Shown here piece by piece: positions 7,320-14,979 of a stretch of 64,000 bases of DNA. The translations under genes were made by a program, and so were the position numbers. The stretch covers positions 1-64,000 of the forward strand of contig DASSEV010000062.1 in NCBI GenBank assembly GCA_035695105.1, read 5' to 3'. Source of the DNA: JAICYJ01 sp035695105. GTDB taxonomy: Bacteria > Actinomycetota > Thermoleophilia > Gaiellales > JAICJC01. The notes below the pieces were generated by a model. That model was not told where the DNA came from and ran no database searches. It was given only the letters and a program-made list of their open reading frames with translations. Numbering within the stretch: the stretch's first letter is position 1; each line of letters starts with the position of its first letter.

Positions 7320-8015
7320 TTGGCAGCCCACCGCCTACGCCGCATCACCGCCACCATCGTGGCGCTGCTCGCCCTTGCCGGAGCCTCGATCCCGGCCGCG
7401 CTCGCAACCAGCCTGCGGGTCGAGGCACCGGCGCGCACGATCTTCCACGGACGGGTGAAGCCGTTCGTGGGCACGCTGAAGGGCCACACCACCACCCACA
7501 GGACGGCTCTGGGAGCGCTCGTCACCGCCGCCCGGCGCACGCCCTTCTCGATCGGGCTGAAGTGGTCCGACGCGTTCGGAGGTGCCTGGAACGGGTTCTA
7601 CCTGGGCTCCGTCGCCGGCATCGTCCCGCCGAGCAGCGCCTTCTGGGCGGTGAAGGTCAACCAGAAGCTGTCGGCGACCGGGATCGGCTCGACGCCGGTG
7701 GCGCGGCACGACAAGGTGCTCGTCTACTACACGACGTTCGATCCCAACACCTTCGCCACCCAGCCGACGCTCGGGCTCGGCGCGAGCAGCCGCAGCCCCC
7801 ACGCCGGCTCGCGGGTCACGTTCACCGTGAAGGCGTTCGACGACGCGGGTGTCGGCACCCCGGCGGCCGGCGCCTGGGTGTGGGTGAACGGCGCCGCGAC
7901 GCGGGCAGACGCCAACGGCCAGGTCACCGTCAGGCTGGCGGCCGGCAGATACCACGTCCATGCGACCAGCCCGGGTGACATCCGATCCCGGTGGCTGTGG
8001 GTGCACGCCTCCTAG
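7320..8015 (+). CDS. Secreted DUF4430 (transcobalamin C-terminal-like) protein with Ig-like tail
   Basis: A 231-residue exported protein. Its N-terminus has a basic start, a hydrophobic stretch (ITATIVALLALAGASIPAAL) and an ALA-type signal-peptidase site. Residues about 55-145 resemble DUF4430, the domain shared with the C-terminal half of eukaryotic transcobalamin and intrinsic factor (TALGALVTAARR, then FWAVKVNQK, then DKVLVYYTTFDP). Residues about 150-231 look like a carboxypeptidase-regulatory or Ig-like beta domain (GAWVWVNGAATRADANGQVTV). I chose TTG at 7320 because AAGGAGG lies 5 nt upstream and the signal peptide follows at once. It is the first gene behind the cobalamin riboswitch; corrinoid capture is inferred. 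Confidence 0.78.
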   Translation: MAAHRLRRITATIVALLALAGASIPAALATSLRVEAPARTIFHGRVKPFVGTLKGHTTTHRTALGALVTAARRTPFSIGLKWSDAFGGAWNGFYLGSVAGIVPPSSAFWAVKVNQKLSATGIGSTPVARHDKVLVYYTTFDPNTFATQPTLGLGASSRSPHAGSRVTFTVKAFDDAGVGTPAAGAWVWVNGAATRADANGQVTVRLAAGRYHVHATSPGDIRSRWLWVHAS

Positions 8016-8866
8016 GCGTCCTCCTGGTCGCCGCACTCGCCGCCGGCTGCGGGCAGGCCGCAGCCGCGGTGCCGGCCGGGCCGGCGGCGGTGCGGGTGAC
8101 GATCACGCGGGACTACGGCGCGACGCTGCTGCACGAGCGGCGTGCCGCGCCGGGGCAGTCCGCCCTCGACGCCCTGCGGCGCAGCGCCCAGGTCGGCACG
8201 AGCTACGGCGGGCGATTCGTGCAGGCGATCGACGGCCTCGCCGGCGACCAGTCCGGGCACGAAGCCTGGCTGTACTTCGTCAACGGCATCGCGCCGGACG
8301 TGGGCGCCGCCGACATCACGCTGCATCCGGGCGACACGGAGTGGTGGGACCGCCGCTACTGGACCGACCTGGTGCAGACGCCGGTCGCAATCGGCCAGTG
8401 GCCCGAGCCGTTCGTCCACGGCTACGGCGGGCATCGCCATCCAGTGTCCGTCCGCGGCCTCCCCTGCTCCTCCTCGCTGGCGGCGTCGCTCCGCCGCGCC
8501 GGGGCGACGGTCACATCCGGCTCGTCGACGTACACGGTCGAGGTCGAGACGTTCCAGCAGGCCGGCGGCGAGCTGGCCGACTGGCAGGGGAAGGGCTTGA
8601 CCGTCTCGCTGGCCGGAGGCCGGGTGATGGTCTACCACGGGCGGCGAGGGCGCTCTCCCGACCCCGCGGCGCACGCGCTGATCGCGGGCTACCAGCCTCC
8701 CGGCGCGCCCGGAGACGCGGTGACGCTGGTGGTCGCCGGGGACACGACGTCGTCGGCCTGTGCGGCGGCCGACGGTCTGGCGGCCTCGCCCTCGCTGGTT
8801 CGGGACACCTACGCCGTCGCGCTCGACGCGGGCGGGAAGGTGATCGCAGCCGGGGGCCGGGAATGA
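7991..8866 (+). CDS. DUF4430 lipoprotein, putative corrinoid-capture protein
   Basis: A 291-residue protein with a lipobox, LLVAALAAGCGQ, at the N-terminus, so it should be lipid-anchored outside the membrane. A DUF4430-type domain follows (about 30-125: VRVTITRDYGATLLHE, QSALDALRRSAQVGTSYGG, WLYFVNGIAPDVGAAD, with WWDRRYW at its end). The remainder is an unassigned region of alternating beta-like segments. GTG at 7991 was chosen (GTG at 7997 is possible); either way the gene overlaps the 3' end of the previous DUF4430 gene. Position between a B12 riboswitch and ECF transporter genes supports a role handing corrinoid to the membrane S component. No direct binding evidence is available. Confidence 0.78.
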   Translation: MAVGARLLGVLLVAALAAGCGQAAAAVPAGPAAVRVTITRDYGATLLHERRAAPGQSALDALRRSAQVGTSYGGRFVQAIDGLAGDQSGHEAWLYFVNGIAPDVGAADITLHPGDTEWWDRRYWTDLVQTPVAIGQWPEPFVHGYGGHRHPVSVRGLPCSSSLAASLRRAGATVTSGSSTYTVEVETFQQAGGELADWQGKGLTVSLAGGRVMVYHGRRGRSPDPAAHALIAGYQPPGAPGDAVTLVVAGDTTSSACAAADGLAASPSLVRDTYAVALDAGGKVIAAGGRE

Positions 8867-9690
8867 GGCCGCTGCCCGTGGGGCTGCTCTGCGCCGCGCT
8901 GGTCTGCGGATCCGTGCTGCTCGACAACCCGCTCTCGATCGCCGCCTGTGCCCTGGTGGCGACGGGGCTGCTGGCCGCGTCGCCGCCGCCGCGCGGTGCC
9001 TACGTCTGGTTCGCGGTCGGGAGCGCACTGCTCGTATTCCTGGTCAACCCGTTCGTCGGCGTGCAGGGGTTGACGCCGATCTGGACCGGCCCCCACATCC
9101 CGGTGCTTGACACCGAGATCACCCAGGAGGAGCTGGCGTTCGGCGCCGCCGCCGCGATGCGGCTGCTCGGGTCGTCGTTCGCGATCGCGGCGTTCGTACG
9201 TCTGGCGGACGGCGACCGCGTGCTCGCTGCCGTCGCGCGGGTGGCACCACGGTCGGCGATGATCGCGGCGCTGGCCAGCCGCCTGCTGCCCACGCTGGAG
9301 CGCGACGCCGCCGGACTGGCGCTGGCCGCGAGGGCCCGCGCAGCACGCCTCGACCGCAGGCGGCCGGCGGCTGCGCTGGCCGCGCCCCTGATCGGGCTGT
9401 CGCTCGAGCGCTCGCTGTCGCTGGCCGAGGCGATGGAGGCGCGCGGCTACGGATCCGGGCCGCGGACGCGGACGCCGGGCGGCCGCCTGCCCGGATGGGA
9501 GCGGACGCTCCTGGTTCTCGCCGCCGCGCTGGCGGCCGTCGTCGCGGTCGCCGCTCCGTCGGACGACTACCGCTACTACGACCTGCTGGACGATCCCTTC
9601 ACCCCGGCCGCGATCGCAACGGCGGGCGCGATCCTCGTGCTCGGCGCGGCGGCGATCGTCACGGTGCGGCAGATCCGCAGGCGCGCATGA
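8863..9690 (+). CDS. ecfT: ECF transporter T component (cobalamin-type EcfT/CbiQ family)
   Basis: A 275-residue membrane protein with several hydrophobic helices: an N-terminal cluster and two near the C-terminus (TLLVLAAALAAVVAVAA and ATAGAILVLGAAAIVTV). The cytoplasmic coupling helices carry the family signature Ala-Arg-X motifs: LAARARAARLDRR and EAMEARGYG. These residues insert into grooves of the ATPase subunits and transmit ATP hydrolysis to the substrate-binding S component. The ATG overlaps the upstream lipoprotein stop codon as ATGA, and the downstream ATPase begins with another ATGA overlap. The T subunit is therefore translated as part of one coupled unit. Confidence 0.88.
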   Translation: MRPLPVGLLCAALVCGSVLLDNPLSIAACALVATGLLAASPPPRGAYVWFAVGSALLVFLVNPFVGVQGLTPIWTGPHIPVLDTEITQEELAFGAAAAMRLLGSSFAIAAFVRLADGDRVLAAVARVAPRSAMIAALASRLLPTLERDAAGLALAARARAARLDRRRPAAALAAPLIGLSLERSLSLAEAMEARGYGSGPRTRTPGGRLPGWERTLLVLAAALAAVVAVAAPSDDYRYYDLLDDPFTPAAIATAGAILVLGAAAIVTVRQIRRRA

Positions 9691-11273
9691 CCGCCGCGCT
9701 GCAGATGTCGGACGTGCGCTACCGCTACCCCGACGCAGAACGGCCGGCGCTCGACGGTGTCGACCTCGAGGTGGCCGAGGGCGAACTGATCCTGCTGCTC
9801 GGCGAGTCGGGGTGTGGCAAGTCGACGCTCCTGCGTGCGCTGCTCGGCCTCGTCCCCCACTTCCACGGCGGCGAGCTTTCCGGCCGCGTCGTCAGCGAGG
9901 GACTGGACACCCGCGAGCACCGTCCCGGCGCCGTCGCGCGCCGCGTCGGCCTCGTCTTCCAGGACCCGGAGTCACAGCTCGTGATGCGCCGGGTCGATCA
10001 CGAGGTCGCCTTCGGCCTCGAGAACCTGGGCTGCCCCGCCGGCGAGATCGCGGCGCGCACGGAGCATGCGCTGCTGGCTGCGGGCGCCGCCCATCTCGCA
10101 GGCCGCGAGACCGGCACGCTGTCCGGCGGTGAGCAACAGCGCGTCGCCATCGCATCGGTGCTGGCGATGGGCCAGCGGACGCTGCTGCTCGACGAGCCGA
10201 CCAGCCAGCTCGACCCCGCCGCGGCGGAGGAGCTGCTCGGCTTGGTGCGCCGGCTGAACCGCGATCGCGGCATCACGGTCATCGTCGCCGAGCACCGCAC
10301 CGCGCGGATCTTCGAGGAGGCCGACCGCGTGATCGCAATGGAGGCGGGGCGGATCACCGTCGACGCGCCGCCCGAGCAGGCGGCAGAGCTGCTGGCCGGC
10401 CCGGCTCCCTGGCTGCTCCCGCCGGTCACGCAGGCATTCGTGGCAGCGCACCGGCCCGAGCGCCCCCTGACCGTCCGTGAGGCGCGACGCCTCACCTCAC
10501 GCCGGGCGCCGGGCGGCGGCGGCGCCGTGCCCGCGCCGGTGCTGCGGCTGGAGGACGTGGACAGGAGCCACGGCGACGTACAGGCGCTCAGGCGCGCGAC
10601 CACCGGCGTTGCGGCCGCCCGGGTGACCGCCGTGGTCGGGGCCAACGGCGCCGGCAAGACGACGCTCGCGCAGGTCGCGACTGGGCTGGTGCAGCCCGAT
10701 GCCGGGCGGGTGACCGGGCCGCCGGTGCGCGGCTACGTGAGCCAGAACCCGGCGCACCACGCAATCCGCCAATCGGTGGCCGACGAGGTGGCCTACGCGC
10801 TCGAGAACCTCGGAGTCCCGGCCGATGCTCGGGGACGGCGGGTCACGGAGGAGCTGGAACGGTTCGGGCTCGCCGAGCTGGCAGATCGCCACCCGGCCGA
10901 TCTGTCCAGCGGCGAGCGGCAGCGGCTGGCCGTCGCCTCGGTCACGGTGATGCGGCCGGAGGTGCTGTTCCTCGACGAGCCGACGCGGGGGATCGACGGG
11001 CTCCGCAAGCTCGCGGTCGCGGAGCTGGTGCGGTCGCTGGCGGCGAAGGGCTGCGCGGTCGGCGTGGTCACACACGACCTCGACTTCGCCGGCGAGGTGG
11101 CGGACGACGTCACCACGATGGCACGCGGCATGGTGCTGGCCGACCGGCAGCCGGCGTCACAGCTGGCCGCGGACGGCCTGTTCGCATGCCAGCTCGGGCT
11201 CGCGCTTGGATGCCGGTCGGTCGCCGAGGCCGCCGCGATGCTGCGCGGAGAGGTGGAGGCGTTCCATGTCTAG
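9687..11273 (+). CDS. ecfA: Fused double-ATPase subunit of the ECF transporter (EcfA-EcfA')
   Basis: A 528-residue fusion of two ABC ATPase domains that power the ECF transporter. Domain 1 has Walker A GESGCGKS (about 39-46), signature LSGGEQQR and Walker B LLLDEPTSQLDP. Domain 2 has Walker A GANGAGKT, signature LSSGERQR and Walker B LFLDEPTRGID. Q-loops are visible as VFQDPESQL and YVSQNP. Many ECF systems carry EcfA and EcfA' as separate genes; here one polypeptide supplies both, giving a fixed 1:1 pair. It starts with ATG overlapping the ecfT stop (ATGA) and ends inside the first codons of the S-component gene, an 8-nt overlap. Confidence 0.9.
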   Translation: MTAALQMSDVRYRYPDAERPALDGVDLEVAEGELILLLGESGCGKSTLLRALLGLVPHFHGGELSGRVVSEGLDTREHRPGAVARRVGLVFQDPESQLVMRRVDHEVAFGLENLGCPAGEIAARTEHALLAAGAAHLAGRETGTLSGGEQQRVAIASVLAMGQRTLLLDEPTSQLDPAAAEELLGLVRRLNRDRGITVIVAEHRTARIFEEADRVIAMEAGRITVDAPPEQAAELLAGPAPWLLPPVTQAFVAAHRPERPLTVREARRLTSRRAPGGGGAVPAPVLRLEDVDRSHGDVQALRRATTGVAAARVTAVVGANGAGKTTLAQVATGLVQPDAGRVTGPPVRGYVSQNPAHHAIRQSVADEVAYALENLGVPADARGRRVTEELERFGLAELADRHPADLSSGERQRLAVASVTVMRPEVLFLDEPTRGIDGLRKLAVAELVRSLAAKGCAVGVVTHDLDFAGEVADDVTTMARGMVLADRQPASQLAADGLFACQLGLALGCRSVAEAAAMLRGEVEAFHV

Positions 11274-11874
11274 CATCGTGCTGCTGATCGCGGTGGTCTG
11301 CGTCGTGCTGGCCGTGACGGCCGTGGAGACGGGGCCGAACCGCAGCCGCGAGCTGGCGCTGGTCGCGGCGCTGGCGGCGGCGGCGGCCGGTGGCCGGGTG
11401 CTGTTCGCGTTCATCCCGAACGTGCAGCCGGTCACCATGATCGTTGCCGTCACCGGCGCCACGCTGGGCGCCAGAGCCGGGCTGGCCACCGGCGGGGCGG
11501 CGGCGCTGGTCTCGAACGCCGTGCTCGGCCAGGGGCCCTGGACGCCGTGGCAGATGATCGGCTGGGGGCTGGTCGGAGCGAGCGCAGCCCCGGCCGGGCG
11601 GCTGCTCCGAAACCGCTGGGCGCTCGCCGCATTCGGCGTCGCCTGGGGGTTCCTGTTCGACTGGCTGATGGACGTGTGGGCCTGGAGCGCGCTCGGGCCG
11701 AGCGCGGACGTCCACTCCTTCCTGACGCTGGCGTCCACCGGCATCCCGTTCGACATCGCCCACGCGACCGGCAACGCGGTGATCGCGCTGGTGGCGGGGC
11801 CAACCATGATCCGCATGCTCGACCGCTACGCGCGGCGGCTGCATGCCCACTTCGCACCACTGGAGTCCACATGA
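11266..11874 (+). CDS. ECF transporter S component, predicted cobalamin-specific
   Basis: A 202-residue integral membrane protein with about six hydrophobic helices and a short cytoplasmic tail. The pattern FIPNVQPVTMIVAVTGATLGARAGLATGG followed by LGQGPWTPWQMIGWG is typical of ECF S components of the CbrT/HmpT-like group, which bind the vitamin and topple in the membrane. Specificity for cobalamin is inferred from the riboswitch and DUF4430 genes in the same operon, not from binding residues. The ATG at 11266 lies in the last codons of the ATPase gene, and the stop overlaps the ATG of the next gene. Confidence 0.82.
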   Translation: MSSIVLLIAVVCVVLAVTAVETGPNRSRELALVAALAAAAAGGRVLFAFIPNVQPVTMIVAVTGATLGARAGLATGGAAALVSNAVLGQGPWTPWQMIGWGLVGASAAPAGRLLRNRWALAAFGVAWGFLFDWLMDVWAWSALGPSADVHSFLTLASTGIPFDIAHATGNAVIALVAGPTMIRMLDRYARRLHAHFAPLEST

Positions 11875-12743
11875 CCCATCGCATCCTGATCCTCGCCGCC
11901 CTCCTGGCGCTGGCCCTGCCGGCAGCAGCACAGGCCACCTCGGGCGCCTCCTATCTGGCCAGCCGGCAGACGCTTTCGGGCGGGTTCGCGGAGCCGGGCG
12001 GCAGTGCGTCCGTCTCCCTGACCGAATGGGCGGTGATGGGCCTGCGGGCCGCCGGCAAGAACCCCGCCCGGATGCACCGGTCGGGCGGCCATGGCCCCGG
12101 CCACTTCCTCGCGAGCCACGCATCGCACTGGACCAGCTCGTATGCGCTCGAGCGGGGAATCCTGGCCGTCGTCGCGATGGGGAAGGACCCGCGGAACTTC
12201 GGCGGCCACGATCTCGTCCGCCGGCTGCGGGGCCAGATCGTCACCAACGGCCGCATCGGGAGGTACGCGAACTCGACGTACTGGGGCGTGCTGGCGCTGA
12301 AGGCGGCGGGCGCGCGGATCCCGAGCCGGTCGATCACCTACATCAAGAACCGGCAGGCCGGTGGGGGCGGCTTCCCCTATGCATCGTCGTCGGCTCCCGA
12401 CTCGAACGACACCGCTGCAGCCGTGATGGCGCTGCGCGCCGGCGGCGTGTCCTGCAGCGGCGGGGTGCTGACGAACGCGTACGACTACCTGCACAGCCTG
12501 CAGCGTTCGGATCACGGCTACGCCCTCGGGCCGTCGGACGGCTCGGACAGCCAGTCGACGAGCTGGGCGATCCAGGCGCGGATCCGCTGCGGACTGTCCA
12601 ACACCGGCGCGCTCGAGTTCCTGGCCGCCCGGAAGCGGTCCGACGGGTCGTACAACTACGCGCCCGGGAACCACCAGACGCCGGCATGGGTGACCTCCCA
12701 GGTGCTGCCGGCGGTGAACGGAAAGGCGTATCCGATCGGCTGA
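11871..12743 (+). CDS. Secreted alpha/alpha-toroid (prenyltransferase/squalene-oxidase repeat) protein
   Basis: A 290-residue protein with a clear signal peptide (RILILAALLALALPAAAQA, cleavage after AQA). Repeats follow that are typical of alpha6/alpha6 toroids: GASYLASRQTLSGGFAEPGG, YANSTYWGVLALKAAG, NDTAAAVMALRAGG and STSWAIQARIRCG. The same toroid is the N-terminal cobalamin-binding domain of animal intrinsic factor and transcobalamin. As a non-catalytic secreted toroid in a riboswitch-controlled B12 operon with DUF4430 proteins, it plausibly contributes to corrinoid capture. I see no DXDD cyclase motif, which argues against a terpene cyclase. The ATG overlaps the S-component stop, and the gene ends the operon. 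Confidence 0.75.
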   Translation: MTHRILILAALLALALPAAAQATSGASYLASRQTLSGGFAEPGGSASVSLTEWAVMGLRAAGKNPARMHRSGGHGPGHFLASHASHWTSSYALERGILAVVAMGKDPRNFGGHDLVRRLRGQIVTNGRIGRYANSTYWGVLALKAAGARIPSRSITYIKNRQAGGGGFPYASSSAPDSNDTAAAVMALRAGGVSCSGGVLTNAYDYLHSLQRSDHGYALGPSDGSDSQSTSWAIQARIRCGLSNTGALEFLAARKRSDGSYNYAPGNHQTPAWVTSQVLPAVNGKAYPIG

Positions 12744-12752
12744 TCAGCACCG

Positions 12753-12850
12753 TGAGCCCGAAAACCGAGCGTCGCAAGGAGCAAGGGAGGGACAGTGCTC
12801 TGCACGGCCCGACCGCAGCGACAGCGCGAGGCGACGGTTTGCAGGGCTCA
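12753..12850 (-). repeat. 98-bp structured element, copy A (partner copy at 38037-38134)
   Basis: Read on the minus strand, this 98-nt segment begins with the TGA stop codon of the adjacent antiporter gene and ends with TCA. It aligns without gaps to 38037-38134 at 86 of 98 positions. Both fold as a long hairpin: TGAGCCC/GGGCTCA at the base, AAACCG/CGGTTT, then TCGC/GCGA, with an inner GTGC-AGA-GCAC stem. Base-pair changes between copies are compensatory. It lies between the converging B12 operon and the antiporter genes. It could be a processed 3' element, a terminator or a small mobile repeat; function is unknown. Confidence 0.7.
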
Positions 12851-13891
12851 GAGCAACCAGAACGCGACAGCGACGACAAAGTAGATCACCAGCAGCTGGA
12901 GACCCTCGAGCCAGTTGGTCTCGCCGGCGCGCGCGACCATCGTCGCGCCGATCGCGGCGGCGCCCAGCGCGGCCAGCTGCAGCGGGTCGAACACGAGCGT
13001 CACCTCGCTGCCGATGATGAGGCTGGCGAACACCGCCACGCTGCTCGCGAGCAGCGCGATCTGGATCGCCGAGCCGAACGCGATACCCATAGCGAAGTCC
13101 ATGCGGTTGCCGAGCGCGAGCTTCACGGCCGAGAAGTGCTCGGCCACGTTTCCGACGAAGGGCACGACGATCAGTCCGATGAACTCGCGCGGCACGCCCC
13201 AGGCTTTGATGGTCGGCTCGATCGAGTGGACGAGCACCTCGGACACGACTCCCGTGGCGATCGCCGTCGCAGCCAGGAGCGCAAGCGCCGTCGTTCGCGA
13301 CCACTCCATCGCGCCCGCGTGATCCGTAAACTGCAGCCCCGGCATGGTGAACGAGAAGTACAGATACGCCGCGTAGGTCAGCAGCAGCGCGGCGGCCGTC
13401 CAGCGCGACAGGATGTGCACCGAGCTCGTGTCGTGGGCGAGCGCGTTGAACAGCGTCGGCACCCCCAGCCCGACGACGGCCAGGATCAGCATCGACGCGT
13501 TGGTGCTCGCCATCCGCTCGTTGAACCGCTGGATGCCGTGCCGCCAGCCGCCCAGGAGCAGCGCCAGCCCGAGGATGAGCAGAACGTTGCCGATCACCGA
13601 GCCGATGATCGACGCGCGGGCGATGTCGCTCAGCCCGGCGTCGATGGCGAGGACGAGGATCACGAGCTCCGGCAGGTTGCCGAAGCTGGCGTTCAGCAGG
13701 GCCGAGACGCGCGGGCCGGCGGTCGACCCGGCTTGCTCGGTGGCCTCGCCCAGCGCCCAGGCCAGGCCGGCGACCGCGACGCCGGCGACGACGAACACCA
13801 CCTGGCCCTCCACACCAGCCGCCCGCAGCACGACCGCGAACGCGGACAGGGCGAATACCGTCGTGAGCAGGACCGCCTCCCGCCTGGTCAC
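12848..13891 (-). CDS. Ca2+/H+ antiporter (CAX family), second of a tandem pair
   Basis: A 347-residue, roughly eleven-helix cation/proton exchanger. The two characteristic alpha repeats are visible: LNASFGNLPELVILVLA (first) and IVVPFVGNVAEHFSAV (second), each with the G-N-x-x-E core that binds Ca2+. Proteins of this family export Ca2+ in exchange for protons. GTG at 13891 gives a 4-nt overlap with the upstream paralog's stop; GTG at 13900 is also possible. The stop codon forms the first bases of the 98-bp structured element. It is the last gene of the long minus-strand run that starts with the sigma gene at 21803. Confidence 0.87.
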   Translation of the reverse strand: MTRREAVLLTTVFALSAFAVVLRAAGVEGQVVFVVAGVAVAGLAWALGEATEQAGSTAGPRVSALLNASFGNLPELVILVLAIDAGLSDIARASIIGSVIGNVLLILGLALLLGGWRHGIQRFNERMASTNASMLILAVVGLGVPTLFNALAHDTSSVHILSRWTAAALLLTYAAYLYFSFTMPGLQFTDHAGAMEWSRTTALALLAATAIATGVVSEVLVHSIEPTIKAWGVPREFIGLIVVPFVGNVAEHFSAVKLALGNRMDFAMGIAFGSAIQIALLASSVAVFASLIIGSEVTLVFDPLQLAALGAAAIGATMVARAGETNWLEGLQLLVIYFVVAVAFWLL

Positions 13892-14955
13892 AGGTACCAC
13901 ACCGCCGTCGCGATGATGCCGTAGACCGCCATCAGCTGGGCGCCCTCGAGCCAGTTCGACTCGCCGTCCACCGCGATCAACGCCGTGATGAACACCGCGG
14001 CGCCCAGCGAGATCACCTGCAGCGTCGGGAACAGCAGGTCGAAGTGATGGGGCGTGAGCAGCGACAGGAAGACGAGCAGCGGCGCGACGCCCAGCGCGAT
14101 CTGCAGCGACGAGCCGAGCGAGACGAGCATCGAGAAGTCCATGTCGTCTTCATAGGCGAGCTTGATGCCGACGATGTTCTCGGCGATGTTGCCGACGATC
14201 GGCACGATGATCAGCCCGAGGAACACCGCGGAGATGCCGAGGTCCTCGATCACCTGGCCGAGCGTCCCGACGAACACGTCGGCGATCACGGCGACAGCCC
14301 CCGTCGAGAGCAGCAGCAGCGCCATCGCGACGCGGCCGCGCCAGTGCGGGCCGGCTTCGCCGCCGCCGTGCTCCTGCGGCGTCCGGAAGTAGTAGACCAG
14401 CATCAGCACGTAGAGCAGGAGCAGGATGCCGGCCGTCACGTCGGAGATGGCCTGGACATGCGACGGATTCCCGACGTGCCCGAACAGGGTGGGGATGCCG
14501 AGGCCGATCACGGCGAGCGCGAGCATCGAGGCATTCATTCCCGCAACCCGACGGTCGAACCGCTGCAGACCGTTGCGCAGGCCGCCGACGAGGAAGGACG
14601 CGCCGAGCACCAGCAGCGTGTTTCCCAGGATGGAGCCCGTGATCGAGGCGGTCGCGATCTCGAGCTGGCCCTCGCGGATGGCGAAGATCGTGATGATCAG
14701 CTCCGCCGCGTTGCCGAACGTCGCGTTCAGGACGCCGCCCACCTTCGGGCCGGCGCTGGCGCCCAGCTGCTCGGTGGCGACACCGACCACCCAGGCCAGC
14801 AGCACGAGCGCGAGCCCCGACACCACGAAGATGACCGTGTTCGGAGCAGATGCGACGTCGAGCGCGCCGGCCGCAGCGGCGACGGCGGCGGCCGCGGCGA
14901 CCGACAGGGTCTCGAACCGGTTGAGGCCGCGGATCACCGGGCGGATCGTATCCAC
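13888..14955 (-). CDS. Ca2+/H+ antiporter (CAX family), first of a tandem pair
   Basis: A 355-residue paralog of the downstream gene with the same two repeats: LNATFGNAAELIITIFA and IIVPIVGNIAENIVG. The acidic residues in the G-N-x-x-E motifs are intact, so both copies should transport. Possibly the two act together as a heteromer or differ in affinity. The GTG start lies 24 nt downstream of accA on the same strand. That makes it likely to be read from the fatty-acid operon, with no obvious functional reason. Confidence 0.87.
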   Translation of the reverse strand: MDTIRPVIRGLNRFETLSVAAAAAVAAAAGALDVASAPNTVIFVVSGLALVLLAWVVGVATEQLGASAGPKVGGVLNATFGNAAELIITIFAIREGQLEIATASITGSILGNTLLVLGASFLVGGLRNGLQRFDRRVAGMNASMLALAVIGLGIPTLFGHVGNPSHVQAISDVTAGILLLLYVLMLVYYFRTPQEHGGGEAGPHWRGRVAMALLLLSTGAVAVIADVFVGTLGQVIEDLGISAVFLGLIIVPIVGNIAENIVGIKLAYEDDMDFSMLVSLGSSLQIALGVAPLLVFLSLLTPHHFDLLFPTLQVISLGAAVFITALIAVDGESNWLEGAQLMAVYGIIATAVWYL

Positions 14956-14979
14956 CGGGCCCGATACCGGCAGCGCCGG

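Noticed and set aside
7139..7978. Alternative frame reading through the riboswitch and first DUF4430 gene
   Set aside because: It overlaps a structured RNA and lacks domain content; the TTG-initiated frame has a signal peptide and Shine-Dalgarno sequence.
11843..13924. Plus-strand open frame of 693 codons across the toroid gene and antiporter
   Set aside because: It crosses the toroid gene out of frame and the antiporter in antisense, and contains no recognisable domain.
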